Origin: Vicia villosa
Taxonomy: Eukaryota > Streptophyta > Magnoliopsida > Fabales > Fabaceae
Assembly (NCBI RefSeq): GCF_029867415.1
Contig: NW_026705313.1
Coordinates: 124,001-188,000, forward strand
Length of the DNA stretch: 64,000 bases
Reading direction: 5' to 3'
The notes under the pieces are model-generated. The model saw nothing but the letters and a program-made list of their open reading frames with translations, made no database searches and was not told the origin of the DNA. Positions 22,175 to 33,170 of this stretch are shown piece by piece; the first letter of the stretch is position 1; the number at the start of each line of letters is the position of its first letter. A program made the translations under genes and the position numbers.

Positions 22175-23064
22175 AAATAAATTAGAGGTGAATGAAGTGT
22201 TAAGTAGAATAATTAGAAACATTGAAAGAAGTTTAAACTATTAAAGAATAAAATACGGATAATGAGTTGTATAAAGCTTGTACAACATTGATTAATGTAA
22301 CTTGTTCTTCTAATATAACTTAATTTGTCATATTATTGATTTCTAAATTGGAATTAAATGTTCTTCTAATATAACTTAATTTGTCATATTATTGAAGGAA
22401 AAAAGTTGTATTCACATATTCTTTTAAGATATTTATTTTCTTTAAAATATAATCAAATGTTTCAAAATAAAAAATATGTTTAACAAATTAAAAGCAAAAA
22501 AAAAATATAGAAAGTAAGAGTAAGAAAAAAATATACAAAGAAAATAGAGGAGTTGAAGATGAGAAGAATAGAGAAATAAAATATGACAAGGAAAATAACT
22601 ATTATGATTTGAGTCTGATTTAGAACAGAAAACAATAGTTTATTGAAAAAAAAAATTGAGTCTGGTTTGAGTTTGTTCCAAACAAATATTTTTTGAATAA
22701 AAAAAAATCCTGTTAAAAAGAAATATTGGAAGTACAAACTTGAAGGAATAAATACCTTGAAAAAATATCTGAATTTCCTATTAACAATGTAGGTGAAAAC
22801 AAATCGGCCAGGTATATGTGAAAATAGATCGACCATGTATGTCCCAAGACTAAGGTCAAGATACTCCAAAATCAGAAACACATCATTGTCAATGTCAATC
22901 ATTTATGCATCATCCTTAGTGTTAATAATTTTTAGCCACATGTAAGTAACAATAAACAATATGAAAATGAAATATAAAAAAACCAAAAATGATAGATGAG
23001 AGTAAAAATAAAGTTAAAAAGGAAAGAAAATATTTTTCTCCAGATCTATAGAAACACCAAACAC
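22175..23064. other. AT-rich intergenic DNA
   Basis: Includes a partial duplication (GTTCTTCTAATATAACTTAATTTGTCATATTATTGA-like segments at about 22295 and 22360) and A-rich low complexity. The - strand ORF at 22480-22902 starts MIDIDNDVFLILEYLDLSL and then dissolves into F/I-rich low complexity. The first 50 residues could be a decayed exon, but I cannot name it. Confidence 0.5.
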
Positions 23065-23073
23065 ATATCAAAG

Positions 23074-23816
23074 TAGGGGTGTTCAAAACCAAACCGGCCC
23101 ATTAAAAAACCGCAAAATCGAACCGAACCAAACCGAAATAAAAAAAACTGCATTTGGTTCGGATGTGTTAGGGCCATTTTCTAACAGAACCGCACGCTTC
23201 GGTTCGGTTTGAAGTTTGTATTTTGAAAACCGAACTAAACCAAACCAAACCACATTATGTTACAAAATCTTACTAACCAATATGCATTTCTTTAATTTTT
23301 TAGAGAAACCAACTAGTATTATGTGTATATTTTATCATATTCTTTGTATGATATTTATTTTAATTTATATATCATCAAAAAACAAAATATTATTCATTTA
23401 TAAATACTATTTTGACAAAATGTATTTTATCGTATTCTTTGTACAATATTTATTTACGAATGCAATTTCATGTATATAATTCTTTGGACCTAAGATAAAA
23501 TTGTACTATTATTTTTGAAATAGTAACACGCATTTTTATGTATCAAATTATAAACTTATTTTGACAATTATAAACTTCTTTATGGTAATGTATGAACTAT
23601 TAAACACAAAATTATATTTTTCTCTATATATGTATGTATGGCTCAATAATTTTTTTGTAAAAAACCGAACCAATCCAAACCGCATTAGGTTGGTTTGATT
23701 TGGTTTAGTTTTATTTTTGAAAGTCAACCGAACCAACCCAAATCGCACGTTATTTTCTCTTGCAGTTCGGATGATTTTAGCGTCAAAATCGTCCAAACCG
23801 CACCGCGAACACCCTT
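23074..23816. mobile_element. 743-bp foldback DNA element with 9-bp TSD
   Basis: The ends are TAGGGGTGTTC and GAACACCCTT, with sub-terminal inverted blocks rich in CCGAACC and CGGTTTGG. The direct repeat ATATCAAAG occurs at 23065-23073 and 23817-23825. No transposase. A non-autonomous element of a common plant foldback type. Confidence 0.82.
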
Positions 23817-23825
23817 ATATCAAAG

Positions 23826-24702
23826 CATCATGTCAAATCTAAATCACAAAACAAAACACCATCAATGATAAACATTACGAAGAACAACATAAAACACACA
23901 CCAAAACATCATAAACAATAAATGAGAAAACCATAAACAGAAGTAAACACTAAAAAATCGAAATCAACTATAAACTTAATGAAGAAGATGAATAGTAAAA
24001 TGGAACAATCTAAATTGCAGAAAACTCTATATTGCTTTAAAATAGAACACTTAAAGCATACATTGTGTTGAAAAAACCCTAAATTTCATGAGCATAAATT
24101 GTAGATTGTGAATTTTTACCTATATTGTTGAAGTTGTTTGATAATCTTTTCCTTCTTCATAAGGTCAGATCTAACCACAACCTGAAAAATAAAAGAGGAA
24201 AATTTGTTGAAAAGAAGGTGAAAAGGAGAAAAATGATAAAGATATTAAAAAAAATAAAGATATGGATTTAGATTAAAGATGAATGAGAAAATAAAAGAAT
24301 TAGAGAAAAGTAAAAAAGAAAGAGACAGAGAACGTGGAAAAGAGAAATAATAGATAAGAAAAATGGTAAAAGATATGAAGTGTTACAATAAATTAAGAGA
24401 GAGAGAGAGAGAATGAAAATGGTTTGAATTGCAAAATATTGGCTGCATTAGGAATAAAGGGAACAGTAGAATTTGGAAGTAGAGTGTGTCCACGTGGACA
24501 GCCTAATTGATGAGTATTAGAAAAAAAGGATATAAATGATATTTCAAAAACACATAACTTTCTTATATGATAGATTATCGTTTTTGTCTTTTTTTTTTTT
24601 AAACATAAAAAAATCTACCTTTGATATTTTTTATATGCTTCGCATGTCACTCTTTAAAATTAGAGTCTCGTGCACGCTCAGACAAACAAATTAGAGTCTC
24701 CA
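23826..24702. other. AT-rich DNA with a small AG microsatellite
   Basis: A-rich sequence with (AG)n at about 24396-24412. On the - strand a 66-bp open segment near 24105-24170 is flanked by TTTTTCAG and GTAAAA, so it could be a stray exon, but nothing matches it. No gene supported. Confidence 0.45.
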
Positions 24703-24954
24703 TAAACTTATGGCAAAATACCTTTTTTAGTCCCTTAACTTTACCTCGGGGTCCAATTTGATCCCTTAATTTTTAAAAAGACCAATGTAGTCCTTTATGT
24801 CTTTAAACAGTCTCATTTAAATCCTTTTCGTCTAATTCTCACTAACGTCGTTTATGTTTGCATGTGTGGCATCCGACGTGGCATGTGACATGTCATTTGT
24901 TCATACTAAATTCATCAAAATTCAAGCAAAAATTCAAAAATTATCCTCAACCAA

Positions 24955-25008
24955 GATTCGAACTAGTAAACTTAAGCAGGAGAGGGAATGCCTCCACCAA
25001 CTGGGCTA
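24955..25008 (-). other. tRNA-like A box and B box inside the left MULE TIR
   Basis: On the - strand TAGCCCAGTTGG (24997-25008) matches the RNA polymerase III A-box form, and AGTTCGAATC (24955-24964) matches the B box. They are about 44 bases apart. The mirror copy lies in the right TIR at 26073-26125 (+ strand). Confidence 0.5.
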
Positions 25009-25044
25009 TTATCTACTTGTGAAATTAACGCCCCATTATATAAT

Positions 25045-25632
25045 TCAAACTAATGCTTGAGTTTTCTCCATTTCTACTATCATTGCTTCAAAAGCAGATC
25101 TTTCACTAGGAGTTTCCTTGATATGTTCCATCTCCATTTCACTAACATTATGCCTCTCCTTTTCATGATCAGTATCTTCAATGTTTTTGTGGAAAGGACT
25201 GCCCAAAAAAAGTTTTTCCCACAAACCATCATCAGGTAAATCCGATACGAAAAACTGAGAATGGTTATTTAATGGAGATAATTTCTCATCTAGGAGTAAT
25301 TTCAAGAACTTATAATTGATGCACAAGTCTTTTAATCCATCTGCAGAAATTTCAGTTTCAGATTCAAAGGCACGAGATCGCATAGCTACAGGCCTTAGTG
25401 TTTCACTTACAAGTGGCTTATACTTTATAATCGCTCCATCAGACGGAACCGCTTCATCATCTTGGCTACTGTAGTCCCACATATTCCCTTCTTGTGCAAA
25501 CCGCCAGTTATTTTCCTTAGTGTGAAGCAAGTGAGCCTTGAATCCAGGGAATTGTACGACCATGACCAAGAATGAAAGCATCTGCTGTTGATGCTTTTCC
25601 ATTCCTTCTAGACGATCACTCAGTAGAAGCAA
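25045..25632 (-). pseudogene. Heat-shock transcription factor class A, C-terminal fragment
   Basis: The 195-codon frame starts within the HR-A/B oligomerisation region of an HSF: DRLEGMEKHQQQMLSFLV followed by a PGF turn at about residues 6-31. A linker follows with NNWRFAQEG and IIKYKP. An AHA-type activation motif is at about 134-144 (DDGLWEKLFLG), in a setting most like HsfA8/A4 proteins. The winged-helix DNA-binding domain is absent, so it cannot bind heat-shock elements. If made, it could only act by oligomerising with other HSFs. The frame is open across all 588 bp and its 3' end meets the inner edge of the left TIR. There is no sign of its own promoter. Confidence 0.78.
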
Positions 25633-25769
25633 GAAAAATTGAAAAATCAGAGAAAATCATGACCTAAATTTAAAAAAAAAAACGGGAACACCAAATGTGT
25701 TCTTCTACCAAAACTTTTCGTGTGAAGGGGTTTTCGAACCGAACCCCCAAGTATATACTTTTCTTTTCA

Positions 25770-25950
25770 ATCTCTTTCCAACTAATTTCAGTTTCGATTT
25801 CAATTTCTTTTACGATTTCAATTTCGATTTTCAGTTCTGTTTCAATTTCAATTTCTTTTTCGATTTCAATTTTGATTTCCAGTTGTGTTTTGATCTTGAT
25901 TTTCATTTTCTATTTCGTTTCAATCTCTATCGCGTTTTCCAATTGTGTTT
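25770..25950. repeat. TTTCAATTTC-type simple repeat
   Basis: About 180 bp of short steps TTTCAATTTC, TTTCGATTTC and TTTCAGTT, roughly 6 and 12 bp periodic. The K/I/E-rich ORFs in this stretch on both strands are products of the repeat. Confidence 0.75.
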
Positions 25951-26072
25951 CCGAAAATGGATTAATTACCTTTCCAGTTTTTTGTGAAACATAATGTTGT
26001 GTTCAAGTTGGTAAAACTTTTGAAGGATAGTTGAATTCAATATAATGGGGATTTTATTTCCCAAATGGTTAA

Positions 26073-26125
26073 TAGCCCAGTTGGTGGAGGCATTTATCTT
26101 TTTCTTAAGTTTACTAGTTCGATTA
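26073..26125 (+). other. tRNA-like A box and B box inside the right MULE TIR
   Basis: TAGCCCAGTTGG at 26073-26084 and AGTTCGATTA at 26116-26125, the inverted-repeat partner of the left-arm copy. The B box here is weaker than in the left arm. Confidence 0.45.
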
Positions 26126-26319
26126 TTGGTTGAGGAGATTTTTTGAAACTTTGCTTGGATTTTGATGAATTTGGTATGAACAAATGACATGTGACATGCC
26201 ACGTCGGATGCCACACATGCAAACATAAACAGCGTTAGTAAGAATTAGAATTAAGGGATCAAATTGGACCCCGAGGTAAAGTTATAAGGGATAAAAAAAG
26301 GTATTTTGCCTAAATTTAT

Positions 26320-26975
26320 TTATTATATTTTAAGTATATAAAATAGTCAATTTCGTTATTTATTTTGAGACGAAGGGGTTTAAAATGAGTGTCACTACTA
26401 ATAATACAAAATTAATATAACTGTCATTTTTCACTTTTTAATTTATAATAATTCTATTTTTTAATTATATGTTGTGACTAATTATTAACATGTCTCATAA
26501 CAGACATTTCTTTTGAACTTTACACAATTTTTAAAAATAAAAATATGCTAATTACAATGATAAATTGTGTTTTATTTACTAAATAATTATAGTTAATAAA
26601 ATAGTTATTTTGAGTTGATATAAAAAATATATAAATATTGCATTAATATTCTAAAATAACAAACAACTTGAAACAAAATAATTATTGCAAATGGAAGATT
26701 AAACATGAAGATGAATGAAGACATTTTATCATATTTCTAACATTATATTTCTTAAATTCGGTGAAAAAACTTTTAAACATTTACCAAAAACTTGTCATTA
26801 TTTCCTTTGAAAACAAGACACATTTTAGTGTATCTAAGCATGGAAAATGTTGCCTTTCAATTATAGAGTATTATTTATTGCCAATATTTATCATTTCCAT
26901 TCCACTATCCCAAAAGTTAATAAACCAATTTCCCAAAAACAAAAATGCACCAATAACTATACCGTCCAAACTCCA
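26320..26975. other. AT-rich intergenic DNA upstream of the allene oxide cyclase gene
   Basis: Between the MULE and the promoter region. The small ORF at 26761-26991 has no recognisable product. Nothing else supported. Confidence 0.55.
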
Positions 26976-26984
26976 CATCACATA

Positions 26985-27130
26985 TCATTGACCCTTTGAC
27001 CACTTTTCTTTTCATATTTTACACATTTCATTCCACAACATGTTTCACACTTCAACTTTTCTTCCACCGTCCACATCTTTCTTTGACCAAACATTATACT
27101 ACATAGTATCATCCCTTCATTATATAAACC
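26985..27130 (+). promoter_or_regulatory. Allene oxide cyclase promoter: TATA box and three W-box cores
   Basis: TATATAAA lies at 27121-27128, about 80 bp before the ATG. The WRKY-binding core TTGACC occurs at 26988-26993, 26996-27001 and 27083-27088. WRKY input would fit a defence/jasmonate gene, but function is inferred from motif alone. Confidence 0.55.
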
Positions 27131-27206
27131 ACCATTGCCTATGTTGTTTCCTCACACAATCTACTAACAAAACATTTCATCTAACCAAATTCTTCTATCA
27201 TCAACA

Positions 27207-28130
27207 ATGGCCACTTCAACCAATGTCTTGAGTTCCTTCATTAACCCTACTTCTATTGCCACCACCCCAAAACCGTTTCTAACACCCCCATCTTCTTTCA
27301 CACCTTTCACTCCATCAAATTCATCTCTCACAAAAAGCCTCAAGATGAATGCAGTTCCTAAGAAATCTTTTACTTGCAAAAGTCAAGTAAGCGAACATGT
27401 CAACACCGGTAATAATTATAATCATTATAATATTAATCATACCAAACATATTTTTTCCATAGTTTTTTTTTTTGAAATTTTTTAATATATATTTCTTGAT
27501 TGATTTTTCAGAAAATGCTCAAGAATTGTTTGTGTATGAACTCAACGAAAGAGACCGTGGAAGCCCTGCTTATTTGAGATTAAGCAACAAAAGTGTTAAC
27601 ACTCTTGGTGATTTAGTTCCTTTCAGCAACAAAGTATAATTAAATTTCTCTCTATTATTTTTTGCAACGTTTTAAAAGTGTTACTTATTAAATAAAACCG
27701 TTGCTAATATTTGATTATTATGTAGTTGTACACTGGTGACCTACAAAAACGTATTGGGATAACAACTGGAATATGCATACTGATTCAACACAATGAGGAA
27801 AGGAAAGGAGATAGGTATGAAGCAATCTACAGTCTTCACTTTGGAGACTATGGTCACTTGGCAGTTCAAGGGCCATATCTTACTTATGAAGACACATACC
27901 TAGCAGTGACTGGTGGTTCTGGAATATTTGAAGGTGTTAGTGGACAAGTGAAGTTGCATCAGATTGTGTTTCCGTTTAAGATTCTGTATACGTTTTATTT
28001 GAAGGGTATTAAGCCTTTGCCTCAAGAGCTTCTTGGTCAACATGTTGAGCCTCATGTTGGTGTTGAGGCATCTGCTGCTGCTAAGGCTCTTCAGCCTCAT
28101 GCTGTCATTCCTGGGTTTAATAATAACTAG
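27207..28130 (+). CDS. AOC: Allene oxide cyclase, chloroplast (three exons)
   Basis: Converts the unstable allene oxide made by allene oxide synthase into cis-(+)-OPDA, the jasmonate precursor, in plastids. Exons: 27207-27408, 27512-27633 and 27726-28130. Both introns are GT-AG, in phases 1 and 0, giving about 242 residues, close to the family length. The first 55-60 residues are Ser/Thr/Pro-rich with few acids, like a transit peptide. The mature part has the family signatures [57 protein letters not shown] and [11 protein letters not shown], followed by a barrel-closing [13 protein letters not shown]. No frameshift or stop is seen. The start is the first ATG, in context ACAATGGCC. It stands alone among transposons with its promoter intact, so it is probably functional. 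Confidence 0.95.
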
Positions 28131-28500
28131 GGAGTTTATGTGGTGGTTTGGTTTGTGTTAGTTTAATGGTGGAATAATAAGTGGGGGGTGATGATGGATG
28201 TTTGTGATGGAGATTTTTTTATTTTTGCTTTTAGTGTTTGTTTGACCAAATGGAGTAAAAAATTGTTGCACCATGTGATTGTCATCATTGAGTTTGTCAT
28301 GTGATTGTCATCATTGAGTCTGGACTAGAAATTAATATTTCACTATTTGCTTGTTACTTTATTTTCCTACATTTCTAGAAGTGATTATGGTAGTACTTTC
28401 GATTATTTTTAAGTTTGAGATTTTGAATCATAGTAGAAACAATGTTTAAGAAAAATTGTTATCACACAATAGAAATAGGTGATATTAGAGAAGTTGTACT
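28131..28500 (+). other. 3' flank of the allene oxide cyclase gene
   Basis: Probable 3' UTR (T/G-rich to about 28330) containing a 26-bp direct duplication, then AT-rich spacer. No further gene. Confidence 0.55.
28272..28323 (+). repeat. Two tandem 26-bp copies in the probable 3' UTR
   Basis: CATGTGATTGTCATCATTGA begins at 28272 and again at 28298, with one difference in the last bases of the unit. Confidence 0.85.
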
Positions 28501-28779
28501 CTAGTCATGTATGATCATCTTATGCTAGCAATATAACTGATGTAAACACAGTAGTATGAATTGGTATAGAACTGGTATACACCAGTATAAATACTGCACT
28601 AGTTTAATTGTAAACGCTTGATCAATGAATGAAATATTTTAGGAAGCAGATTTTTCATTGAATTTTTTATGGTATTATTCATCGGGTTTGATCCACGTAT
28701 CAAACTTTGTTATCTTATTCAAGCGTGAATTCTAGAACTTCTCTTTTCTTCCATTGTTTATCTTGCTTTCGTATCAGCC

Positions 28780-29160
28780 ATGGAAGTTTCTGCACAACCC
28801 GCCACAATGACTAGTTTCAATTCAACTTCACGGCTAATTTCTTCTAGTATCTTTGATTTGAGCTCGAATAACAGCTTTGGTGCAAAATCGTCTATGAAAC
28901 TATAAGACGACATCTATCTTCTACAAAACGGACAAGTTTAAGGAGTGAATCCTCAGATCCCGCCGAAGTTCAAAACAGATCAACTTCGGCTCGAAGGCAA
29001 GGTTTATGAAAAGTACGAGTTTCGGATTGTGCAAGATCAAGCCGTGTTCATAGGCTTCTTTCATCGATCTCTAATTAGGTATTATCTAGAGCCCTATCGT
29101 GCAAGTATGCGTTTGAAATTTGGGACAAAGTTCATATATATTTCAATGCATGAATGAAGG
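28780..29160 (+). pseudogene. Copia gag remnant
   Basis: Opens with MEVSAQPATMTS at the PBS and stops after about 42 codons. Further gag-like pieces continue with stops and shifts. Assigned mainly from position after the PBS. Confidence 0.45.
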
Positions 29161-29569
29161 CGAGAGTTAGACATCTACGAGTTGATTTGAAATCGAGGAA
29201 GAAAGGAAATCTCTCCATTACTGGAGTATGTGTTATGAACCAAAGCCAATGACAATTCCTTAATCGCGGTTGGTGATTTCATCTCAGAGAAAGATCAAAT
29301 TGACTCCATTCTTGATGGTATAGGAGTACGATCCCTTTATGATGAAAATGTATGGGAGTATGGATTCGCCAACGCTTCTAGAATAACTAGACACAACTGT
29401 CCTTGTCCAAAGGTAACACATACACTAACAATTGGTCATATATGTCTCTCTTGCCCTTAATACATAGTAGTACACCACATGAAAACTTACTATGAAATGA
29501 TCATCCATGCTCACTAGAGCTAAAATAGGTCACTCAAAACCAAAGATCTTTCTCTCTCATGTTGAACCA

Positions 29570-30418
29570 AGCTTTGTCGAACAAGTTTTGTCTCAATAAG
29601 AATGGTTTCACGAAATACAAGTGGGTGTTCAAGGTGAAGGAAAATCTAGATGGGGCTGTCAACAAGTACGAAGTAAGGGTGGTGGCCAAAGACTAGCACC
29701 AAAAATATGGCTTTGACTTCAATGAGAATTTTTCTCTAGTGGTGAAGAAAACTATACCATAAAGGTTTTTCTTACTTTATCTTTCACTTACAAGTGGGAA
29801 CTTCAACAAGTAGACATCAATAATGCCTTTCTCAATGGATCTTTACAAATGGAAGTTTACATGTCACAACCACATAGCTTTGTTCATCATGATCAAACTC
29901 TAATATGCAAGTTGAATAAAGCACTCCATGGAATCAAGCAAGCTTCAAAAGCATGGTATGAGAAACTCACTCAAGCTCTTATGCAGTTTGGTTTCTCTTA
30001 TAGTAGGTGTGATCATTCCTTGTTTGCACACTCTCTCCATGGAATAACTTTCTATGCACTATTGTATGTGGATGACATACTCATCAATGAGTCCTCATCA
30101 AATTTAGTTCACAAGCTCATTCACTCTCTTAATGCCACATTTGCATTGAAAAAGTTAGGCAGACCTGAATACTTCTTTGTGATAGAAGTTAAAATTTTGA
30201 ATAATGGAACCATTCTACTCACCCAATCCAAATACATGAAGAAATTGACAACTCGAGCAAACATGAGCAATGAAAATGGTGTGCCTAGTCCCATTTTGAG
30301 TAATTGCAACCTAAGAAGACATCGCTCAAACTCCTTTTTAAATCCTCAACTGAACAGGTCCATGGTAAGTGCTCTTCAATATATCACTGTAACTAGACCA
30401 AATTGCTTTCAATGTTAA
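29570..30418 (+). pseudogene. Copia reverse transcriptase remnant
   Basis: Starts with YKWVFKVKENLDG and, after stops, the open part 29849-30418 has PHSFVHHDQTLICKLNKAL, KQASKAWYEKL, the catalytic YVDD (in LLYVDDIL), and LGRPEYFF. The second and later stops (for example near 29690 and 29760) break it. Typical Ty1/copia RT, inactive. Confidence 0.88.
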
Positions 30419-30790
30419 AAATTCATATCAATTTATGTACTTTCTCTTAGATTCACATTGGTCTATGGTAAAAAGATATTGAAGTATCTTAATGGAATCT
30501 TGACACATGATCTACCCCTATCTTCATCTCCTTCGACACACAAGTTTTCCTTAAGAGCTTATAGTGACTCTGAGTAGGCCAGTAATATAGATAATTACAA
30601 GTTTTGTGCATTTACTTTGGGCCTAACCTTATTTCGTGGAATCCCTAAAAGCAACCCATTGTGGTCATATCCACCACAGAGATTGAATATTGGACATTGA
30701 CACACACTACCTCGTATTAGGCTGAGAAAAAGTTGGCGACAACTATGGTGACAGTCCAACCGTCGTCGATTAGGCTGATTTTGTTAAAAA

Positions 30791-31069
30791 TTTGTTTATA
30801 CCATAACTTGAGTTTCAGGATTTCATTTGAAGTGAAGTTCGAAGCGTTGGAAAGCTAACACATAGTACTATCGCATGGTGATGTCCTAAGATACTAAATG
30901 TGTATTATAAGGGATATGAATTAGATTTTTCATTAAGGTGTAAATATTATGTGATTAGGTATGTCAATTATGCTATTTTCAATGTTGTTCTGATGTTAGT
31001 TATTGATTAAACTTGATTTTAATCGATAATTGATGATTGATGAACTTATTGGGGATTGTTGTTGATGTT
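30791..31069. mobile_element. Left part of an older LTR-like repeat (continues at 36316)
   Basis: Contains ATAACTTGAGTTTCAGGA and GTTGGAAAGCTAAC, wording common in legume Ty3/gypsy LTRs. It is cut by the copia element at 31075 and resumes after the TSD at 36316. Family assignment is from memory of such LTRs and is weak. Confidence 0.4.
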
Positions 31070-31074
31070 GTATT

Positions 31075-32162
31075 TGTTAGAACATGAAATGTGCTGATCA
31101 ATATTTCTATTTTTGATGATAACATTATATATGAATTTTGTATAAGACAATGTGGTACTCTAATTATTCACGTTTTCCATATTTCAGGAAAAGTCTAAAA
31201 GTGTATGCACTAAATCATCATTCAGAAGCTCTGACCTAGAAGATCTGGATGGCTTCATAACATGGTCTGGAAGACATCAGAAGATGGTCTTAAGGAAATC
31301 AGAACATGGTCTGGAAAGCATCAGAAGATGACAGTCAGAAGCAAGGCTCTGAAGATCTGATGGTATCACGCTACAAAGAACTTCCAAAGTCTGATGACTG
31401 AAGTTGCATCTACACCAACGCTGAAGACTCTGATATACAAACGTCATTCTAATAGTCTGAGTCCAGAAGCAAGTACAAGATGAAAAGGCTACAACATCAA
31501 ATCTGTCTGACTGACAAAAGGAACGTTAAAAGCTACAAAAGGCAAAGTCAGCAATAGCAGTTGAAGCATGGCTCGAGGTAGTTGACAAAAGAGTGAAACA
31601 TTAAATGCAGCAGTGTACTATTCACGCAAAGCATTAAATGCTACTCAACGGTCACACTTCTCACTGCCTATATAAGAGAAGTTCTGATTGCTGAAGCAGC
31701 AACAACAAACGCTAAGTAACCTTACGCTGCCAAATTGATTCTAAAAGTTATGACACAAATAGCAAAGAAACTTCATCTTCAACCTCAAAACTTGTAATGT
31801 CTTAGTGAGTGTTAGAACTTAATCTTGAGAGAAAATTCACTTGGTGATTATAGCTTATTAAGAAGCACTTTAATCTCTTGTAATATTGTTTACTTTTGTA
31901 AAAGGAAAATCCTAGAGTGATCAAGTTGTGATCTGTAGACTCTAAAAGACTTAGAAGTTGTCTAAGTGGAAAACCATTGTAATCAAGGTTGATTAGTGGA
32001 TTAAATCCTCAGTTGAGGTAAATCACTCTGTAAGGGGTGAACTGGAGTAGTTTGGTTAACAACGAACCAGGATAAAAATAACTGTGTGATTATTTTTTAT
32101 CTGTCATTTTTAGAAACAAACGTTATTCAATCCCCCCTTTCTAAGTGTTTTTCACTACTTCA
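31075..32162 (+). repeat. 5' LTR of the SIRE-like element
   Basis: 1088 bp from TGTTAGAACA to CACTACTTCA. It is homologous to the LTRs at 39319-40524 and 47143-48350 but clearly diverged from them. Confidence 0.9.
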
Positions 32163-32164
32163 AT

Positions 32165-32176
32165 TGGTATCAGAGC
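32165..32176 (+). other. Primer binding site (initiator Met tRNA)
   Basis: TGGTATCAGAGC, two bases after the LTR, is the standard Ty1/copia PBS. Confidence 0.92.
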
Positions 32177-32187
32177 GCCGGTTCTAG

Positions 32188-33170
32188 GTGCAAACACTTA
32201 ACAATGTTATAGAAAAGATTCAAGAAGAAAAACACGCTATGACAAATTCTACTCCAACACCAACTGTTACTGAACAAAGCAACAATGGTAACTCTAGCTT
32301 TAATGGACTCAATAGACCACCAGTCTTTGATGGTGAGAACTTTGAATATTGGAAAGACAGACTTGAAATTTACTTTCTATGCCAAGATGGTGATTTATGG
32401 GATCTAGTATTGGATGATTACACACATCCAGTATCTACTCGTGGAGACAAGCTCACTAGACAGGCTATAAGTGATGATCAAAAGAAAGAGTTCAAGAACC
32501 ACCACAAAGCAAGAACTATACTGTTAAATGCCATCTCACATGCTGAGTATGAGAAGATCACAAACAGAGAAACTGCTCATGACATCTTTGAATCTCTGAA
32601 GATGACTCATGAAGGAAATGCACAAGTCAAGGAGACAAAAGCTCTGGCTCTCATCCAGAAGTATGAAGCCTTCAAGATGGAAGATGAAGAAAACATTGAA
32701 GCAATGTTCTCCAGATTCCAGACCCTGACTGCTGGATTGAGAGTTCTTGACAAGGGATACACAAAAGCTGATCATGTGAAGAAGATAATCAGAAGTCTAC
32801 CCAGAAGATGGAGACCAATGGTTACAGCATTCAAGATTGCAAAGAACTTGAATGAAGTATCTCTCGAGGAGCTTATAAGTGCTCTGAGGAGTCATGAGAT
32901 TGAGCTATATGTAAATGAGCCTCAGAAGAAAGGTAAGTCTATTGCTTTAAAATCTAAAAATAAACATTGTGCTAATGCTTTTCAGGCAGAAGAAGAATGA
33001 TCTGACGAGTCAGAGTCAGAAGAAGAAGATGAACTGCCTCTCTTATCCAGAAGAGTGAATCAACTCTGGAAGAGCAAGTAGAGAAGGTTCAAGAACTTCA
33101 GGAAACTTGAAAAGGGAGAATCTTCTGAACACAGAAGATCTGGCAAAAAGAAGGTAGTGTGCTATGAGTG
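32188..33170 (+). pseudogene. gag: SIRE-like gag, broken
   Basis: The open part (32188-33000) has the UBN2-type gag of this lineage: PPVFDGENFEYWKDRLE, then WDLVLDDY, ITNRETAHDIFESL, AEMFSRFQTL-like and SLPRRWRPM. A TGA at 32998-33000 stops it where the sister copy at 47056-45143 reads on. The zinc knuckle (CYECKDPG at about 33165) is then shifted out of frame within the motif. Non-functional. Confidence 0.88.

Larger units (their letters stand above)
24712..26310. mobile_element. Mutator-like element carrying a host gene fragment (Pack-MULE)
   Basis: Both ends start GGCAAAATACCTTTTTT and form inverted repeats of about 300-340 bp (left 24712 to about 25050, right about 26013 to 26310). The flanks TAAACTTAT (24703-24711) and TAAATTTAT (26311-26319) are a 9-bp duplication with one change. 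Long TIRs and a 9-bp TSD define Mutator-type elements. No transposase is inside. Instead the 1.6 kb holds a heat-shock-factor fragment and a simple repeat. A MULE that carries gene pieces is called a Pack-MULE. Confidence 0.87.
28500..30790 (+). mobile_element. Decayed Ty1/copia element
   Basis: An LTR-like 3' end (about 28500-28765) is followed by a degenerate initiator-tRNA PBS (GTATCAGCCATGG at about 28771) and a gag start at 28780. After many stops a reverse transcriptase (29570-30420) and scraps of RNase H (about 30540-30700) follow. The protease and integrase are mostly missing or unrecognisable, and there is no 3' LTR in place. Confidence 0.75.

Noticed and set aside
22480..22902. 140-codon - strand ORF
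   Set aside because: After about 50 residues it is F/I/L low complexity from A-rich DNA. The first part is mentioned as a possible exon relic but has no recognised family.
24955..25008. A functional tRNA gene
   Set aside because: A and B boxes are present, but no acceptor stem or anticodon arm can be drawn. It is treated as a tRNA-like motif only.
25670..25994. K/I/E-rich and F/S-rich ORFs
   Set aside because: They read the TTTCAATTTC simple repeat in different frames and have no sequence complexity.
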